Positions 19,854-29,920 of a stretch of DNA of 43,277 bases are shown here, piece after piece (the stretch's first letter is position 1; every line of letters begins with the position of its first letter). This DNA is from Paulinella micropora. Taxonomy: Eukaryota > Cercozoa > Imbricatea > Euglyphida. A program made the position numbers and the translations under genes. The stretch covers positions 441,911 through 485,187 of the forward strand of contig BJOX01000153.1 of assembly GCA_009731375.1 (NCBI GenBank). The letters run 5' to 3'. Below the pieces are notes generated by a model that saw only the letters and a list, made by a program, of their open reading frames with translations, made no database searches and had not been told where the DNA came from.

Positions 19854-21848
19854 TTAAACTCTTCGTCCTCACTGCCGTCTGTCTGTTCCTGGTCCGAGTC
19901 GCTGTGCACCAGCAAACGCATCGAACTCATGCGCCTGACGATCGCATTCGGACTGAGCTGCGGGGGCGCACGCGGAGTCTTGGGTGGCGCGGGAACGCGG
20001 TCGTGCTCCAGCGACTGGAACTGCCTCTGGAGGTCCTCGGCCGTAAAGAGTAGTGCCGGCAGCGCGAGGGCGGGGTCCGTGGCGGCGCGGCCGCGCGGGG
20101 CGGGCGGGGCCCCGCGCTCCTCCCCGTGCGAGGAGCTCCGGGCGTGCGTGCTCAGGGTGCGCGAATGCGGGGGCCCGGAGGAGGAGGCGCCCCCCGCCGG
20201 CCTGGCGTCCCCGTCTTCGCCGGCCGCGCCCCCTACCCCCGGGAGATCGTCGGGGAGCCGCGGGCGCCAACCACGCGGGGGGGGCCGGGGCGTGGGCGGC
20301 AACGAGGAAGAGGAGGGAGGGGGGCGGCGCGGGGCCACATGTCGGCCGCCGGGGGGCGTGCCGGCCGGCGGCCCGGCGGGCTGTCCCGTCGGCACGCCCT
20401 CGGACGCGGGCGCCGGCGGCCCGGCGGGGCCACCGGCGGGCGGGGGGGGCGCGCGCCGACCAGCGTGGGGCGTACCGGGGGCCGGCGGCCCGGCGTGCTG
20501 CCCCCCGCCCGCCGGCGGGGTTACAGGAGGCGGGGGCGGCCGGCGGGCGCCGGCGTGCGCGGACGTCCGGGGCGGCAGGGAGGGGAGTTCCCCGGGCGGG
20601 CGTTGCGCGGACGCCCGGGGCGGTTGTGTGAGCGCGGCGGTGGACGGCCGGCCGGCCGCCGCGAGCGGTGCGGGCTCGGTGGTGGTCAACGGCTCGCCGC
20701 CGGCGGTGGACGACGGCTGGTCGCCGGCGGTGGACGGCCGGCCAGCCGTGAGCGGGGCGGGCGCGGTGGTGGGCGACGGCTCGCCGCCGGCGGTGGACGG
20801 CCGGTTCCCGTCGGCGGCGCAGTCCCGCATGCCGGTCGAGCGCAGCAACGCTAACCAAGCGTAGTGCGAGTTAAGCTGCCGGGGCCCCTCCGTACCGCTG
20901 GCGGGGTACGTCTGCAAGGTCAGGGTCGCGGCCGGGTGGCCCCCAGCGCTGCACCTCAGGCGGATGCAGTCCAGCTCCGGTTGGCCGAGCAACGTGAGCT
21001 CCCGCTGGTAGTACACAAGCTTGAGGCCCGCGGGCAGGGCGCGGGGGGGGGGGGGGGGGGGCCCCCCCCNNNNNNNNNNNNNNNNNNNNNNNNNNNNNNN
21101 NNNNNNNNNNNNNNNNNNNNNNNNNNNNNNNNNNNNNNNNNNNNNNNNNNNNNNNNNNNNNNNNNNNNNNNNNNNNNNNNNNNNNNNNNNNNNNNNNNNN
21201 NNNNNNNNNNNNNNNNGCCCCCCCCCCCCCCCCCCCCCCGGTCAGGCTGTGCAGCTGCAGCTGTCGGGCGACCGTCTCCAGCACCTGGTCGAACAGCGCT
21301 CGCTCGTACGACTCCTGCGCGCTGAGTAGGACCTCGGTCACGCCGCTGGTGATGGCCGTGGGCGCCGAATCGCCGAATCTCCTCGCCTCCTGGGTGCGGG
21401 ACCACAGGGAGCACAAGAGCTGAATGGGGGCCGCCACGGCCCTCTCGGGGTCCAGCACGTCTTCGTTCGGTGGGAGGAAAGACAAGGGCGCTAGGTGTTC
21501 TCGCCTAACGGAGCGAGCGAGCCCAGCCCTGAGCTGCGCCGTGTGGACGTTCACGAGCGCCGACCAGGCGGCAAACTCGTGCATTCTGCCCAGCAGGCGC
21601 ATGCTGAAGACACTAGACAGGGCTACCCAGTCGGCCGGGGCTGGCCCCTGTACCAGCAGCACGTCCTGGGCTACTATCTGCAGGGCGGACAGCAGGCTGG
21701 CCAGCTGGGACACAAGTTGACCAGCGGCCCCGCCCTGGCCGTCCTCGTACTGGCGCCAGACCTGCAGGTGCAACCGAGTCAGGACCGGTATCTCCTGCAG
21801 TGCCTCGGTGGCCCACGCGCGGAACTGCTCCAAGAGGCGCTGTGACAT
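19850..21848 (-). CDS. Unrecognised GC-rich gene: helical N-terminus, long disordered region, acidic C-terminus
   Basis: ATG at 21,848, stop TAG at 19,850-19,852. The first 205 residues are predicted mostly helical (MSQRLLEQFRAWATEALQEI onwards). After gap 21,070-21,216 come a folded-looking segment (LVYYQRELTLLGQPELDC), about 230 residues rich in Pro, Ala, Gly, Ser and Thr, and a C-terminus with HSDSDQEQTDGSEDEEFN, which has casein kinase II-like sites. Treating the two sides of the gap as one protein is an inference. An AATAAA on this strand lies 12 bases before the ATG. The layout recalls viral structural phosphoproteins, but no family is identified. Confidence 0.5.
20630..20810. repeat. 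In-frame coding repeat (STAGGEP/STAGDQP type)
   Basis: Three to four repeats around GCGGTGGACGGCCGGCC and GGCTCGCCGCCGGCGGTGG encode (R)PSTAG(G/D)(E/Q)P units in the disordered part of the minus-strand gene. Confidence 0.75.
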
Positions 21849-21859
21849 GCGGCGCGCCG

Positions 21860-21865
21860 TTTATT
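21860..21865 (-). terminator. AATAAA poly(A) signal between two minus-strand genes
   Basis: AATAAA on the minus strand within TTAATAAAC, 12 bases before the ATG at 21,848. It would serve the upstream F-box/repeat gene A, whose end lies in or just after gap 21,977-22,141. Confidence 0.45.
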
Positions 21866-22141
21866 AACAGGGACACCAGGTGGGGGCGGGCGACGTGTCT
21901 ACCAAGGGGTGAGAAGGGGGAGGAGGCCGCGAGCCCCGGCCGGCCCCGCAGGCGGCCGCCGGGGGGGCAGGAGAGANNNNNNNNNNNNNNNNNNNNNNNN
22001 NNNNNNNNNNNNNNNNNNNNNNNNNNNNNNNNNNNNNNNNNNNNNNNNNNNNNNNNNNNNNNNNNNNNNNNNNNNNNNNNNNNNNNNNNNNNNNNNNNNN
22101 NNNNNNNNNNNNNNNNNNNNNNNNNNNNNNNNNNNNNNNNN

Positions 22142-24380
22142 GTTCTCCTGCTCGGGTTTTCGCGGCTTGTCGCCGTGAGCTTGAGAATGAGCTTGCCGCC
22201 GGCCGGGCTGCCCGACCAGCGCAAGTGCTTCAAGGTGTCGCAGTGATTGAAAGTCAGCTCCACGTCGTGCGGGCCTGGCAAATCGGAGTCAGCTAAGAGC
22301 ACGCCGCGCAAGGCTGGCACATCAAAGCCAGTTAAGGCAGGGCAGTGCCTAAAATCGAACTTGGCCCGGGAACAAGTTATCTGCTCCCGCAGACGGCAGT
22401 GTGTGAAAACCTTACAGTCCTCGACGAGAACACCCAAGAGTTTCGCCGCGGTTGACAGCTTTGGTAGTGCTATCTCGCTTAGCTGTTCGCAGTTCGTCGC
22501 GTCTATCCATAGCTCGTCGTCCACTGTCATCAAACTTGGCAGGGCCAGCATGCTTAGCTGCGGACAGCCAGACAGCCCCATCCTCACGGTGCCTCCAACC
22601 GTCTTCAGCTGTGGCACTACTACCGTGAGGCCAATGAAACTTGCACCGTTGCTCTCCACCTCCGCTGTACCCGGTCGGCCGCCTAGTCTCCTCAGTCCTA
22701 CGCCGAAGTCGCCGCCGACCGTAACTAGTCCGGGCAGCCAGTCTGACACGGGGGTGGCGCAGTCGTGGCAGATCAAAGCCAGGTCACCGCGTACTTTCGT
22801 TAGCTGCGGCACTTCGAGCGATTGTAGGGCCTCGGACCCTGTCACCTTCAGATAAAAGTCTTGGCCACAGGCCTGCAAGCTGGGCAGCCGGGCGGACGCC
22901 AGGGAGGAGCAGTGGTCGCAGGTCAGTTTCAGTGTGCGGCCTACTCCTGCTAGCTTCGGCAGTTGGAGCGAGCTCTGGCTTCGGAAATGTTGCAGCGTTA
23001 GGATCAGGTCTTGACGCGCGCCTGCCCCCCAACACCAGGCAGCTTGAACTCGTGTTCAAGACCAGACCGCGGCCGCGGCTCGGGCAGCGCCGCCGTCAGG
23101 GTGAGCGAGCCACCCACCGCGCGGCAGTCCGGCCACGACGCTTCAAGGAAGCCGGGGACCTGTTCCGTGAAGGTGCACGCCATGTCTCCGGTGACCTGCA
23201 GCCCCCGCCAGGTGACGGTTTGCAGTTGGCGGCAGCGCTCGACCCAAATGTTGACTTGGGCCGCGGTCGCTGCCTCCGTGCTGTGCAGGGCCAGGTGTTG
23301 CATGGAGCAGGACACGACATCCAAGGCGAAGTCTCCGCCGCCCGGCCTCAGCGTCAGCGACGGTCTTAACAAATTGTTCAGCCACAACGTCACTGGTTGC
23401 GGCCCACTGGCGCCAGTGGCGGTGTCGATGACATGGAGATTGGGGCACTCACTGAAGTAGAAGATCAGCTTCGCGGGCTCGGCCTCCGCCGCGGGCCGTT
23501 GCCGTGTAAAGCAGAACTCCTCCAGCACGGGGCAGAACGGGAAAAATATTATTCCGTTTGCTTCGCCTGCTCTGGGCCGCTGTACCCGCGAGCAGTCAGT
23601 CTGCGACCAGCTCAGCACTTGCAAGTCTTTGTGCAGGGCGGGAAAGAGGGCGCCTGGCCTTGCCATAACTAGGCACAAACCTTGCAAGCGCAACCGAGTA
23701 ATCACGCGGTCCGTAGTGTTCTGCTCTCGCAGGGGAAAGTACGTAATATCTTGTCGCTTCAGTGTGATGACCTCGCGGCCCGTGGCTTGCCTAGCCAGAG
23801 GTACCACCAGCTCGGTGGACCCGGCCGGCTCCGAAGCTGAACTTACGTCGGGGCCGGGTGCGAAGCGCTGGACGACAGCCTCCAGGGCGTCCCAGTAAGC
23901 CTGAGTGGCAGCCTCCTCCATATTGCTTCGTCCACCCCATCGCTGTGTCACTTCTTCCAGCGTGGGCACTGCCAGGGGGGAGAAGACGAGCTGGCGCTCC
24001 TTCTCTAGCCCGCACACTGCCAGCTCCCACGCGCGCCTGTTGTCCGTCGCTGGGCGCTGAAGGCCAGTGCGGTCGCAGACTGTATGCACCCAGTAACTTA
24101 GGTTCAACAGTACCTCTCCCAGGCGGTCGTGGCCCAGCCTGTCGCCGCCAGTCGGTCCGTGCAGCCAGTTGTACCAGTGCAGGCACGTCAAGAGCAGGGC
24201 CCGTCGCTGGCTGGCCTCTCGCTCCCGGGCGAGCCAGGCCGGGCACACACAGCAAGCCGCCGGGCGGTCGCGCTCGCCGAGGTAGACCAGCCAGGGGTAC
24301 GGCGGCGGTAGCGAACGCGGGGCCACCCCGGTAGCCCGCCCGGCCGCCCGGCGGGGGGTCGGCTGTCGCCAGCTCGCCAT
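22142..24380 (-). CDS. F-box plus L-domain-like leucine-rich repeat protein, paralogue A
   Basis: F-box proteins link a target to a Skp1-cullin ubiquitin ligase; here the repeats would be the target-binding part. ATG at 24,380 is conserved in paralogue B. Residues about 22-60 fit an F-box (SLPPPYPWLVYL then AACCVCPAWLARE). The C-terminal half has repeats of about 24 residues of the form LPxLxxVGxxLxLxxxxCxxLxxL, for example LPKLSTAAKLLGVLVEDC, as in receptor L-domain and ECM33-like proteins. A frame change at about 23,025-23,035 lies in GGGGGG, and one more G would rejoin the frames, so a base-calling error is likely. About 750 codons are visible; the end is in gap 21,977-22,141. Confidence 0.7.
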
Positions 24381-24646
24381 CCGCTGTGCTTGACACTAAA
24401 TGGTTCGGCCGGGGCCCTCTTGGCTCGGGTGGGGGGGAGAGAAGGGGGGAGAAGGGGACAGCTACAGCAGGGGAGGGAGGGGGAGGCAGAGCAGAAGAGG
24501 AGAGGAGGGCCGTGACCCCGGGGCGGCCACACCGGTAGAAATATTTTCCCTCGCGCGTGGCCCCGACGAAGAGAGCCAAGCCCTCCGTCGTCGCCCTAGC
24601 CAACCGCGGCTTTTTCTTTACTTACTTGGTTAACCGCCCCCCCCCG
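24381..24646. promoter_or_regulatory. Upstream region of paralogue A
   Basis: GC- and purine-rich sequence between the ATG of A and the gap that hides the end of B. No TATA box is seen. The gap is preceded by a C run of doubtful reality. Confidence 0.25.
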
Positions 24647-25098
24647 NNNNNNNNNNNNNNNNNNNNNNNNNNNNNNNNNNNNNNNNNNNNNNNNNNNNNN
24701 NNNNNNNNNNNNNNNNNNNNNNNNNNNNNNNNNNNNNNNNNNNNNNNNNNNNNNNNNNNNNNNNNNNNNNNNNNNNNNNNNNNNNNNNNNNNNNNNNNNN
24801 NNNNNNNNNNNNNNNNNNNNNNNNNNNNNNNNNNNNNNNNNNNNNNNNNNNNNNNNNNNNNNNNNNNNNNNNNNNNNNNNNNNNNNNNNNNNNNNNNNNN
24901 NNNNNNNNNNNNNNNNNNNNNNNNNNNNNNNNNNNNNNNNNNNNNNNNNNNNNNNNNNNNNNNNNNNNNNNNNNNNNNNNNNNNNNNNNNNNNNNNNNNN
25001 NNNNNNNNNNNNNNNNNNNNNNNNNNNNNNNNNNNNNNNNNNNNNNNNNNNNNNNNNNNNNNNNNNNNNNNNNNNNNNNNNNNNNNNNNNNNNNNNNN

Positions 25099-25522
25099 CC
25101 CCCCCCCCCCCCCCCCCCCGTAGCTCCGCGGAAGAAGCAGAAGGGGGCACCCCTCCACGACGGGCGGCTTGTAAGCTGCTACTAGCCCGTCCAGTTGCTC
25201 CAGCTGAGGGCACTGCCTGAAGGTTAGCTCCACTTTCATTTGCTGTCCCGCCCGTCCTGGGGTAAACCCTAGGCGCCGGAGCGAAGCGCAGTTGGATACT
25301 GTGAGTTTCAGCTCGTCGGGGCCGGGGGGCAGAGCCAGTTCCGTTAGGCCAGCGCACTCTCGGAGTGTGAGGGTGAGCTTGCCACAGGCCAGCCTGTCTG
25401 GCCAGCTTAGAGTTAGGGTGGCCCCCTGGCAAGCTGTCAATGCTGGCAGCTGGAGGCTGGCAAGCTCTGTACAGCCCTTGATCTCTACACGCAGGGCTTG
25501 ACTCAGGGTTGACAGCTGTGTA
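25099..25522 (-). pseudogene. F-box/repeat paralogue B, 3' part left of the transposon
   Basis: Entered from the transposon, the frame reads TQLSTLSQALRVEIKGCTEL and continues through LxLPxL...C repeats (LTACQGATLTLSWPDRLACG, LRECAGLTELALPPG) to LLLPRSY beside a G/C run and gap 24,647-25,098. It is cut from its 5' part by the 15.8-kb element; removal of the element and one TA rejoins the two parts in frame. Confidence 0.8.
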
Positions 25523-25586
25523 CTGTCCCGAATTTGCGAGGGTTCCCAAATTCGCCAGGGGTGAACTTTCCCAAATTCGCCAAAAA
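25523..25586 (+). repeat. Left terminal inverted repeat
   Basis: Contains three spaced copies of TCCC(G/A)AATT(C/T)GC: CTGTCCCGAATTTGCG, TTCCCAAATTCGCCA and TTTCCCAAATTCGCCA. The AGGGGTGAAC spacer is shared with the right end. Confidence 0.9.
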
Positions 25587-25800
25587 TGACTTTTTCATTT
25601 TTTTAAAATCAATACTCGCGTTTTGAAAAAATCCTTTGGGGGGCAGTACACCTCACAGTCCTCCATGGAGAAATGCAACAAAAAAAAAAAAAAAAAAAAT
25701 TCACCTAGGACACATTCCGCAATTGTGGACTTTATTTCCACAGGGCTTGCACTACTGCACTCCCTGACTTACCGCATCCGTCTGCGGTCCCCAGAATAAG
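25587..25800. other. AT-rich subterminal segment without gene
   Basis: T-rich sequence and a poly-A run at 25,680-25,699. No gene, and no clear counterpart at the right end. Confidence 0.4.
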
Positions 25801-26040
25801 CTACAATGTCATCCTTGTTGAACCTGCACCTCCTATTCTACACAGTTCCCTGAACCAGAAACTATGCCCAATTTCGGCATTTCCTCCTTCAGGACAAAAC
25901 GCTAACGCAATTACTGACCATTTATCTCTTGGGCCCAATACTTGCACTGCACTGGTGCCCTTGCAGTAGAGCCTCTTCCTTGTCCCAACAATACAAACAC
26001 CAACTTTACCCTCTTTCTGGCATTTCCTTGTCAGGTCGAG
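25800..26040 (+). repeat. Subterminal unit b, isolated copy
   Basis: Contains ATTTCGGCATTTCCTCCTTC, AACGCAATTACTG and CAAACACCAACTTTACC, the words that define the array at 27,090-27,640. The a-array appears to have expanded between b units. Confidence 0.75.
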
Positions 26041-26059
26041 GTCGGATTCCCAGGTCTGT

Positions 26060-27085
26060 TACACCTTAGGTCGAGGTGGGCCCTTTGGTCGAGGTCGGCT
26101 GCACCCTGTTCCCTGGGCAGTTCGCCCAGACTTACTCCCTTCCGCCCCAAACTTTCACCACAACTTTACACCCACCCACACTTCCCACCACACACTTCCC
26201 ACCACACGTAACACCCATACCCACCCGCCACGACATCTCCTGACTTAGGTCGAGGTCTGCGCTTAGGTCGAGGTCGGCTACACCCTGTTTCCAGTGCAGC
26301 TCGCCCACACTTGCTCCCTCCCGCCCCAAACTTGCAGCACGACTTCTTCCACACACTTCCCACCATACGTTACGTTACACCCACCACGACATCTCCTGCC
26401 TTAGGTCGAGGTCGGCGCTTAGGTCGAGGTCGCGTACACCCTGTTTCCAGTGCAGCTCGCCCAGACTTGCTCCTTCCCGCCCCTAACTTGCACCACGACT
26501 TCTCCCCCACACTTCCCACCACACGTAACATTCACCAGGACATCTCCTGACTTAGGTCGAGGTAGGCGCTTAGGTCGAGGTCGGCTGCACCCTGTTTCCA
26601 GTACAGCTCGCCCAGACTTGCTCCCTCCTGCCCCTAACTTTCACCACGACTTCTCCCCCACACTTCCCACCACACGTTACACCCACCACGACATCTCCTG
26701 ACTTAGGTCGAGGTAGGCGCTTAGGTACAGGTCGCGTACACCCTGTTTCCAGTACAGCTCGCCCAGACTTGCTCCCTCCCGCCCCAAACTTGCACCACGA
26801 CTTCTCCCCCACACTTCCCACCACACGTAACATTCACCACGACATCTCCTGACTTAGGTCGAGGTGGGCGCTTAGGTACAGGTCGCGTACACCCTGTTTC
26901 CAGTACAGCTCGCCCAGACTTGCTCCTTCCCGCCCCTAACTTTGACCCCTACTTCTCCCCCACACTTCCCACCACACGTTACACCCACCACGACATCTCC
27001 TGCCTTAGGTCGAGGTCGGCGCTTAGGTACAGGTCGCGTACACCCTGTTTCCAGTACAGCCCGCAGTTCGCCCAGAATTTTAGCT
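26060..27085 (+). repeat. Left subterminal a-array, about seven units of ~152 bp
   Basis: Units start CTTAGGTCGAGGT at about 26,064, 26,243, 26,401, 26,551, 26,703, 26,853 and 27,004. Each has a doubled TTAGGTCGAGGT motif, then GCTCGCCCAGACTTGCTCCC, TCACCACGACTTCTCCCC and CCACCACACGTAAC. Confidence 0.92.
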
Positions 27086-27089
27086 CCCG

Positions 27090-27640
27090 TGTGCGACCTC
27101 CACAACAAGTTACAACGTCATGCTTGTTACGTCCAAACACCAACTTCCATGAACAACAGGAACCATGACAAATTTCAGCATTTCCTGATTTTAGGACAAA
27201 AGCCTAACGCAATTACTTACCATTTATCCTTTGCGGCTACTATTTGCACTGCCACTGTGACCATGGAGGAGTAGAACCTGTTCCCTGCCAAAAATGTACC
27301 AACACCAACTTTACCCATTTTTTGGCATTTCTTCGTTCCGGACTAACCCTAACGCAATTACTGCGTATTTCTCCCTTGCAACCAATATTTGCACTGCCAC
27401 TCTGACCATGGAGGAGTAGAACCTGTTCCCTGTCTAACATTAACCAACACCAACTTTACCCACTTTTTGGCATTTCTCCGTTCAGGACAAAAAACTAACG
27501 CAATTACTGCGCTTTTCTTCCTTGCTGCCAATACTTGCACCGCCACTATGAACTTGGACGAGTACAACCTGTTCCCTGTCTAACATTGATCAACACCAAC
27601 TTCACTCACTTTTTGGCATTTCACTGTTGTGTGGCCCCAG
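27090..27640 (+). repeat. Subterminal b-array, about 3.5 units of ~147 bp
   Basis: Words CAACACCAACTTTACCC, TTTTTGGCATTTC and TAACGCAATTACTGCG recur at a spacing of about 145-148 bases (AACGCAATTAC at 27,207, 27,350 and 27,497). Confidence 0.88.
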
Positions 27641-27689
27641 AGGCTGCAATTACGCACAACTTCACTAAGAAAATATTTGCCACTAGCCG

Positions 27690-27835
27690 GGATACAGTAT
27701 ATCTGAAGTATTAAACAAAGTACATGCAAAACATATTTATAATTGACATTCCTCTCTTGGTACACTGGAAGGGATACAGTAAATCGGAAGTATTAAACAA
27801 AGTAAATGCAAAACCTATTTATAACTTATATTCTT
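27690..27835 (+). repeat. Tandem duplication of a ~77-bp unit
   Basis: GGGATACAGTA(T/A)AT..GAAGTATTAAACAAAGTA occurs at about 27,690 and 27,771, each followed by TGCAAAAC.TATTTATAA. Confidence 0.85.
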
Positions 27836-27849
27836 GTGTCGCTCATGCA

Positions 27850-28240
27850 AATTTACTGTGTACATGAACATTCGCAAGCGTCCTTCCTGGTGAATTTGCG
27901 GCGTTCGCGCGTCGAGCGTCTTCCGGGACTCGGCTTCATGGAACGAGGAGTGTCCATCGTGAGGAAACAGAGGAAGATTCATAATAATAGGACGGAGATG
28001 AGAAAACGTATCCTTCTCAGGTATCGCAAACGATAGTTTCTTTGAACGAAAAAAAAAAGGCATAGCAAAGATGGAGAGTCACCCTTGGACAGTAAGCAGG
28101 TATTTTCTCATGCCCTTTTCCCCGTCATGGAAGCGATTGTTCATGGTACACTTGGTGTCCTGGTAGAATATGATGGTCGTGATACCGGGTCTATGCATCC
28201 ACCTGAACCTCGGTCTGGCGGACGGGACTGGATTTCCTGA
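27850..28240 (+). CDS. Small two-exon plus-strand gene in the transposon, unrecognised
   Basis: A basic frame (LVNLRRSRVERLPGLGFMER, then VRKQRKIHNNRTEMRKRILL) ends near a TCAG|GTATCG donor at about 28,020. A second open segment follows a GTAAGCAG acceptor at 28,100 (VFSHALFPVMEAIVHGTLGV) with TGA at 28,238, and AATAAA at 28,285-28,290. Exon joining and frame are inferred; another frame would stop near 28,161. No family is recognised. It converges with the minus-strand gene ending at 28,376. Confidence 0.4.
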
Positions 28241-28284
28241 CCTCGGCGTAGTACAAGAGGACGTATCCTTGAACGTTTTGGTTT

Positions 28285-28290
28285 AATAAA
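28285..28290 (+). terminator. AATAAA poly(A) signal for the small plus-strand gene
   Basis: AATAAA 45 bases after the TGA at 28,238, in TTTAATAAAATAAC. Confidence 0.45.
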
Positions 28291-28375
28291 ATAACTTTGT
28301 CCATATTAATCTAATTTTATGTGTGTTACTGTTACTTATGCATGTTCGTAATTACATAGAGGACATTTTGTGCTT

Positions 28376-29632
28376 CTAGCAAACCTCGTCGTCTTTCACG
28401 TGAATAGAAAACAGCACCAGTGCGGTATCTTGATCTTGATCTTGCTGCAAACTGCCTGGAAAGGAAAAATATTCCAACTTGTTCCCCCTGCGAGACCAAA
28501 CATACTTGAATGAATATCTAATACAGCGTACTAGTACGCAAAGAAAATTGCATAAGTAATTTTGCATAACCACAAGCAGTTGTACCCTGCCGCTGCTGAA
28601 GACTGGATGACACGAGGATGCCCACCTCTACGGCTACTCATGCGAGCAATTTCGTTCGACACCTACACAGGCATGAACACTATCTACAGTATGTCCTGTT
28701 TGTGTACACTTCAATGTACAATGGTCAGGAAAAAGCTTGCCATCAGATGTCCAAAAACTTTTTAATAAAAATACATTATCCAGTGTTGCCTGCAATTACG
28801 CATTCGCCGCTTCTGCTTTCCCAAATCAACCTCTTACCACAGCAACCTGGGACGGTTCGGTGCGGTAACCGTTTGTCGATCCATGTCCTCACCGGCCGCG
28901 TTGCCCATGTACTGGGGTGTGTACAACCCTATCAGCTGCATACCCATATTCGCCACGCCTTGTCCCGTGCTGCGCTGCAGATAAGGGCACGGGAAAGCCT
29001 CAGCTGCTACACCAAAACTTTCTACTGGCTGTAACGCACTAGGATTGAGTCCACTCGTGATCATGTTATGAACTGACTTAATTGCACCTTGACTAGAATT
29101 AGCAAGATGTGCTGAGCCTCGATAGCACAAGTGCTTGGGCAAGTGGAAAATAATCGATTGCCTCCGCTAAGCTGCAAAAACTTTGTCCATGTTCCATGCT
29201 GTGGTTTATCGGGATATTCCCATAAAACGCCAAGAAGGTTGGTTTGTACCTGCTTGTATTCCCTGATGAGGTCGAACCTGTCCACGTACAGACGATCGGG
29301 TTCAGACACATTTCGACTTCCGACGAGAATCGAGTGACTTTTGTGCTCACATTCTCGTTTTTTGCAGAGTTTACCGTCGAGAAATATACCCCTGTGCCGT
29401 GTAGAAGCGCTAACCGGTATATCTTCAGTAGTGAAAGCCCCAAAATTATCAAGTTGCTCATTCAGCGCCACCGCAAAAACTGTGTGACCCAGGCAGCCCT
29501 TACATGAACCTGAGTTTAGATTCTTGTGCCCGGGACCTGGCCAGCCGGCCTGCATAACACAACAGAGTTTACAGGCATAGTTTTTGCCGAACAACTGTAC
29601 TCCGTCTGGTGCCTCACTCAGCACACCCACTG
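28376..29632 (-). CDS. Cys/His-rich transposon gene, probably multi-exon
   Basis: The first segment (29,632 leftwards) starts after a GGCAG acceptor and carries metal-binding-type clusters: ACKLCC, SCKGCLGHTVF, CKKRECEH. It then reads RFDLIREYKQVQTNLLGVLW. A second segment (about 29,030-28,838) reads LNPSALQPVESFGVAAEAF and ends at a consensus donor TG|GTAAGA. A last segment (28,487-28,376) follows a TCTCGCAG acceptor and ends SIHVKDDEVC and TAG. Small exons between 28,838 and 28,487 are unresolved. The Cys/His pattern could be the zinc-binding part of a transposase, but no catalytic domain is recognised. Confidence 0.45.
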
Positions 29633-29639
29633 CCTCTCT

Positions 29640-29865
29640 CTCCTGACATACCAGAGAGGAGTGTCTTCTTCTCCCGGAAACAAACGTTCAGTACCTGGCA
29701 GCCATCCCTCTGTTTAACAGCAGTCACACACAGAAACATATGCACGTCAACTTGTGCTTGATGTTGATACACACACCAACACACTATCAACCTCCGTGCT
29801 TCCTTTGCATTCACAACAGCATAAGTGTTAAATTGATTTTTTTTTTGTCTGCACTTAGGCGAGGT
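29640..29865. other. Intergenic segment in the transposon
   Basis: Sequence between the SET gene's poly(A) signal and the Cys/His-rich gene. It is the likely promoter region of the latter; no TATA box is evident. Confidence 0.3.
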
Positions 29866-29871
29866 TTTATT
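29866..29871 (-). terminator. AATAAA poly(A) signal of the SET gene
   Basis: AATAAA on the minus strand about 50 bases past the TAA at 29,921-29,923. Confidence 0.55.
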
Positions 29872-29920
29872 CCCTTTGGCAGTGCTTTGCCTAGACTTGG
29901 ATGGGGTTTCACTTCCTTCC

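Larger units (their letters stand above)
18160..25522. other. GC-rich compact gene block, left segment
   Basis: GC content rises abruptly near 18,160 to about 70-75% and microsatellites stop. Genes inside have no visible introns and are tightly packed. The same composition resumes at 41,324-43,277, so the block is one unit split by the transposon. Gaps lie at 18,282-18,626, 21,070-21,216, 21,977-22,141 and 24,647-25,098, several beside artificial G or C runs. Confidence 0.8.

Noticed and set aside
18745-21848. Naming the two GC-rich genes as specific herpesvirus homologues
   Set aside because: Architecture and Cys motifs are suggestive, but no diagnostic motif could be aligned by eye, so a name would be a guess.
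23000-23060. Programmed frameshift in paralogue A
   Set aside because: The shift lies in a plain six-G run with no slippery heptamer or pseudoknot visible; a homopolymer length error is simpler.
28618-29034. Plus-strand 138-codon frame
   Set aside because: It lies opposite the exons of the Cys/His-rich minus-strand gene, whose splice signals are better.
28376-29632. Assignment of the element to the KDZ (Kyakuja-Dileera-Zisupton) or Tc1/mariner group
   Set aside because: Cys clusters and TA duplication are compatible with more than one family, and no catalytic core was recognised.
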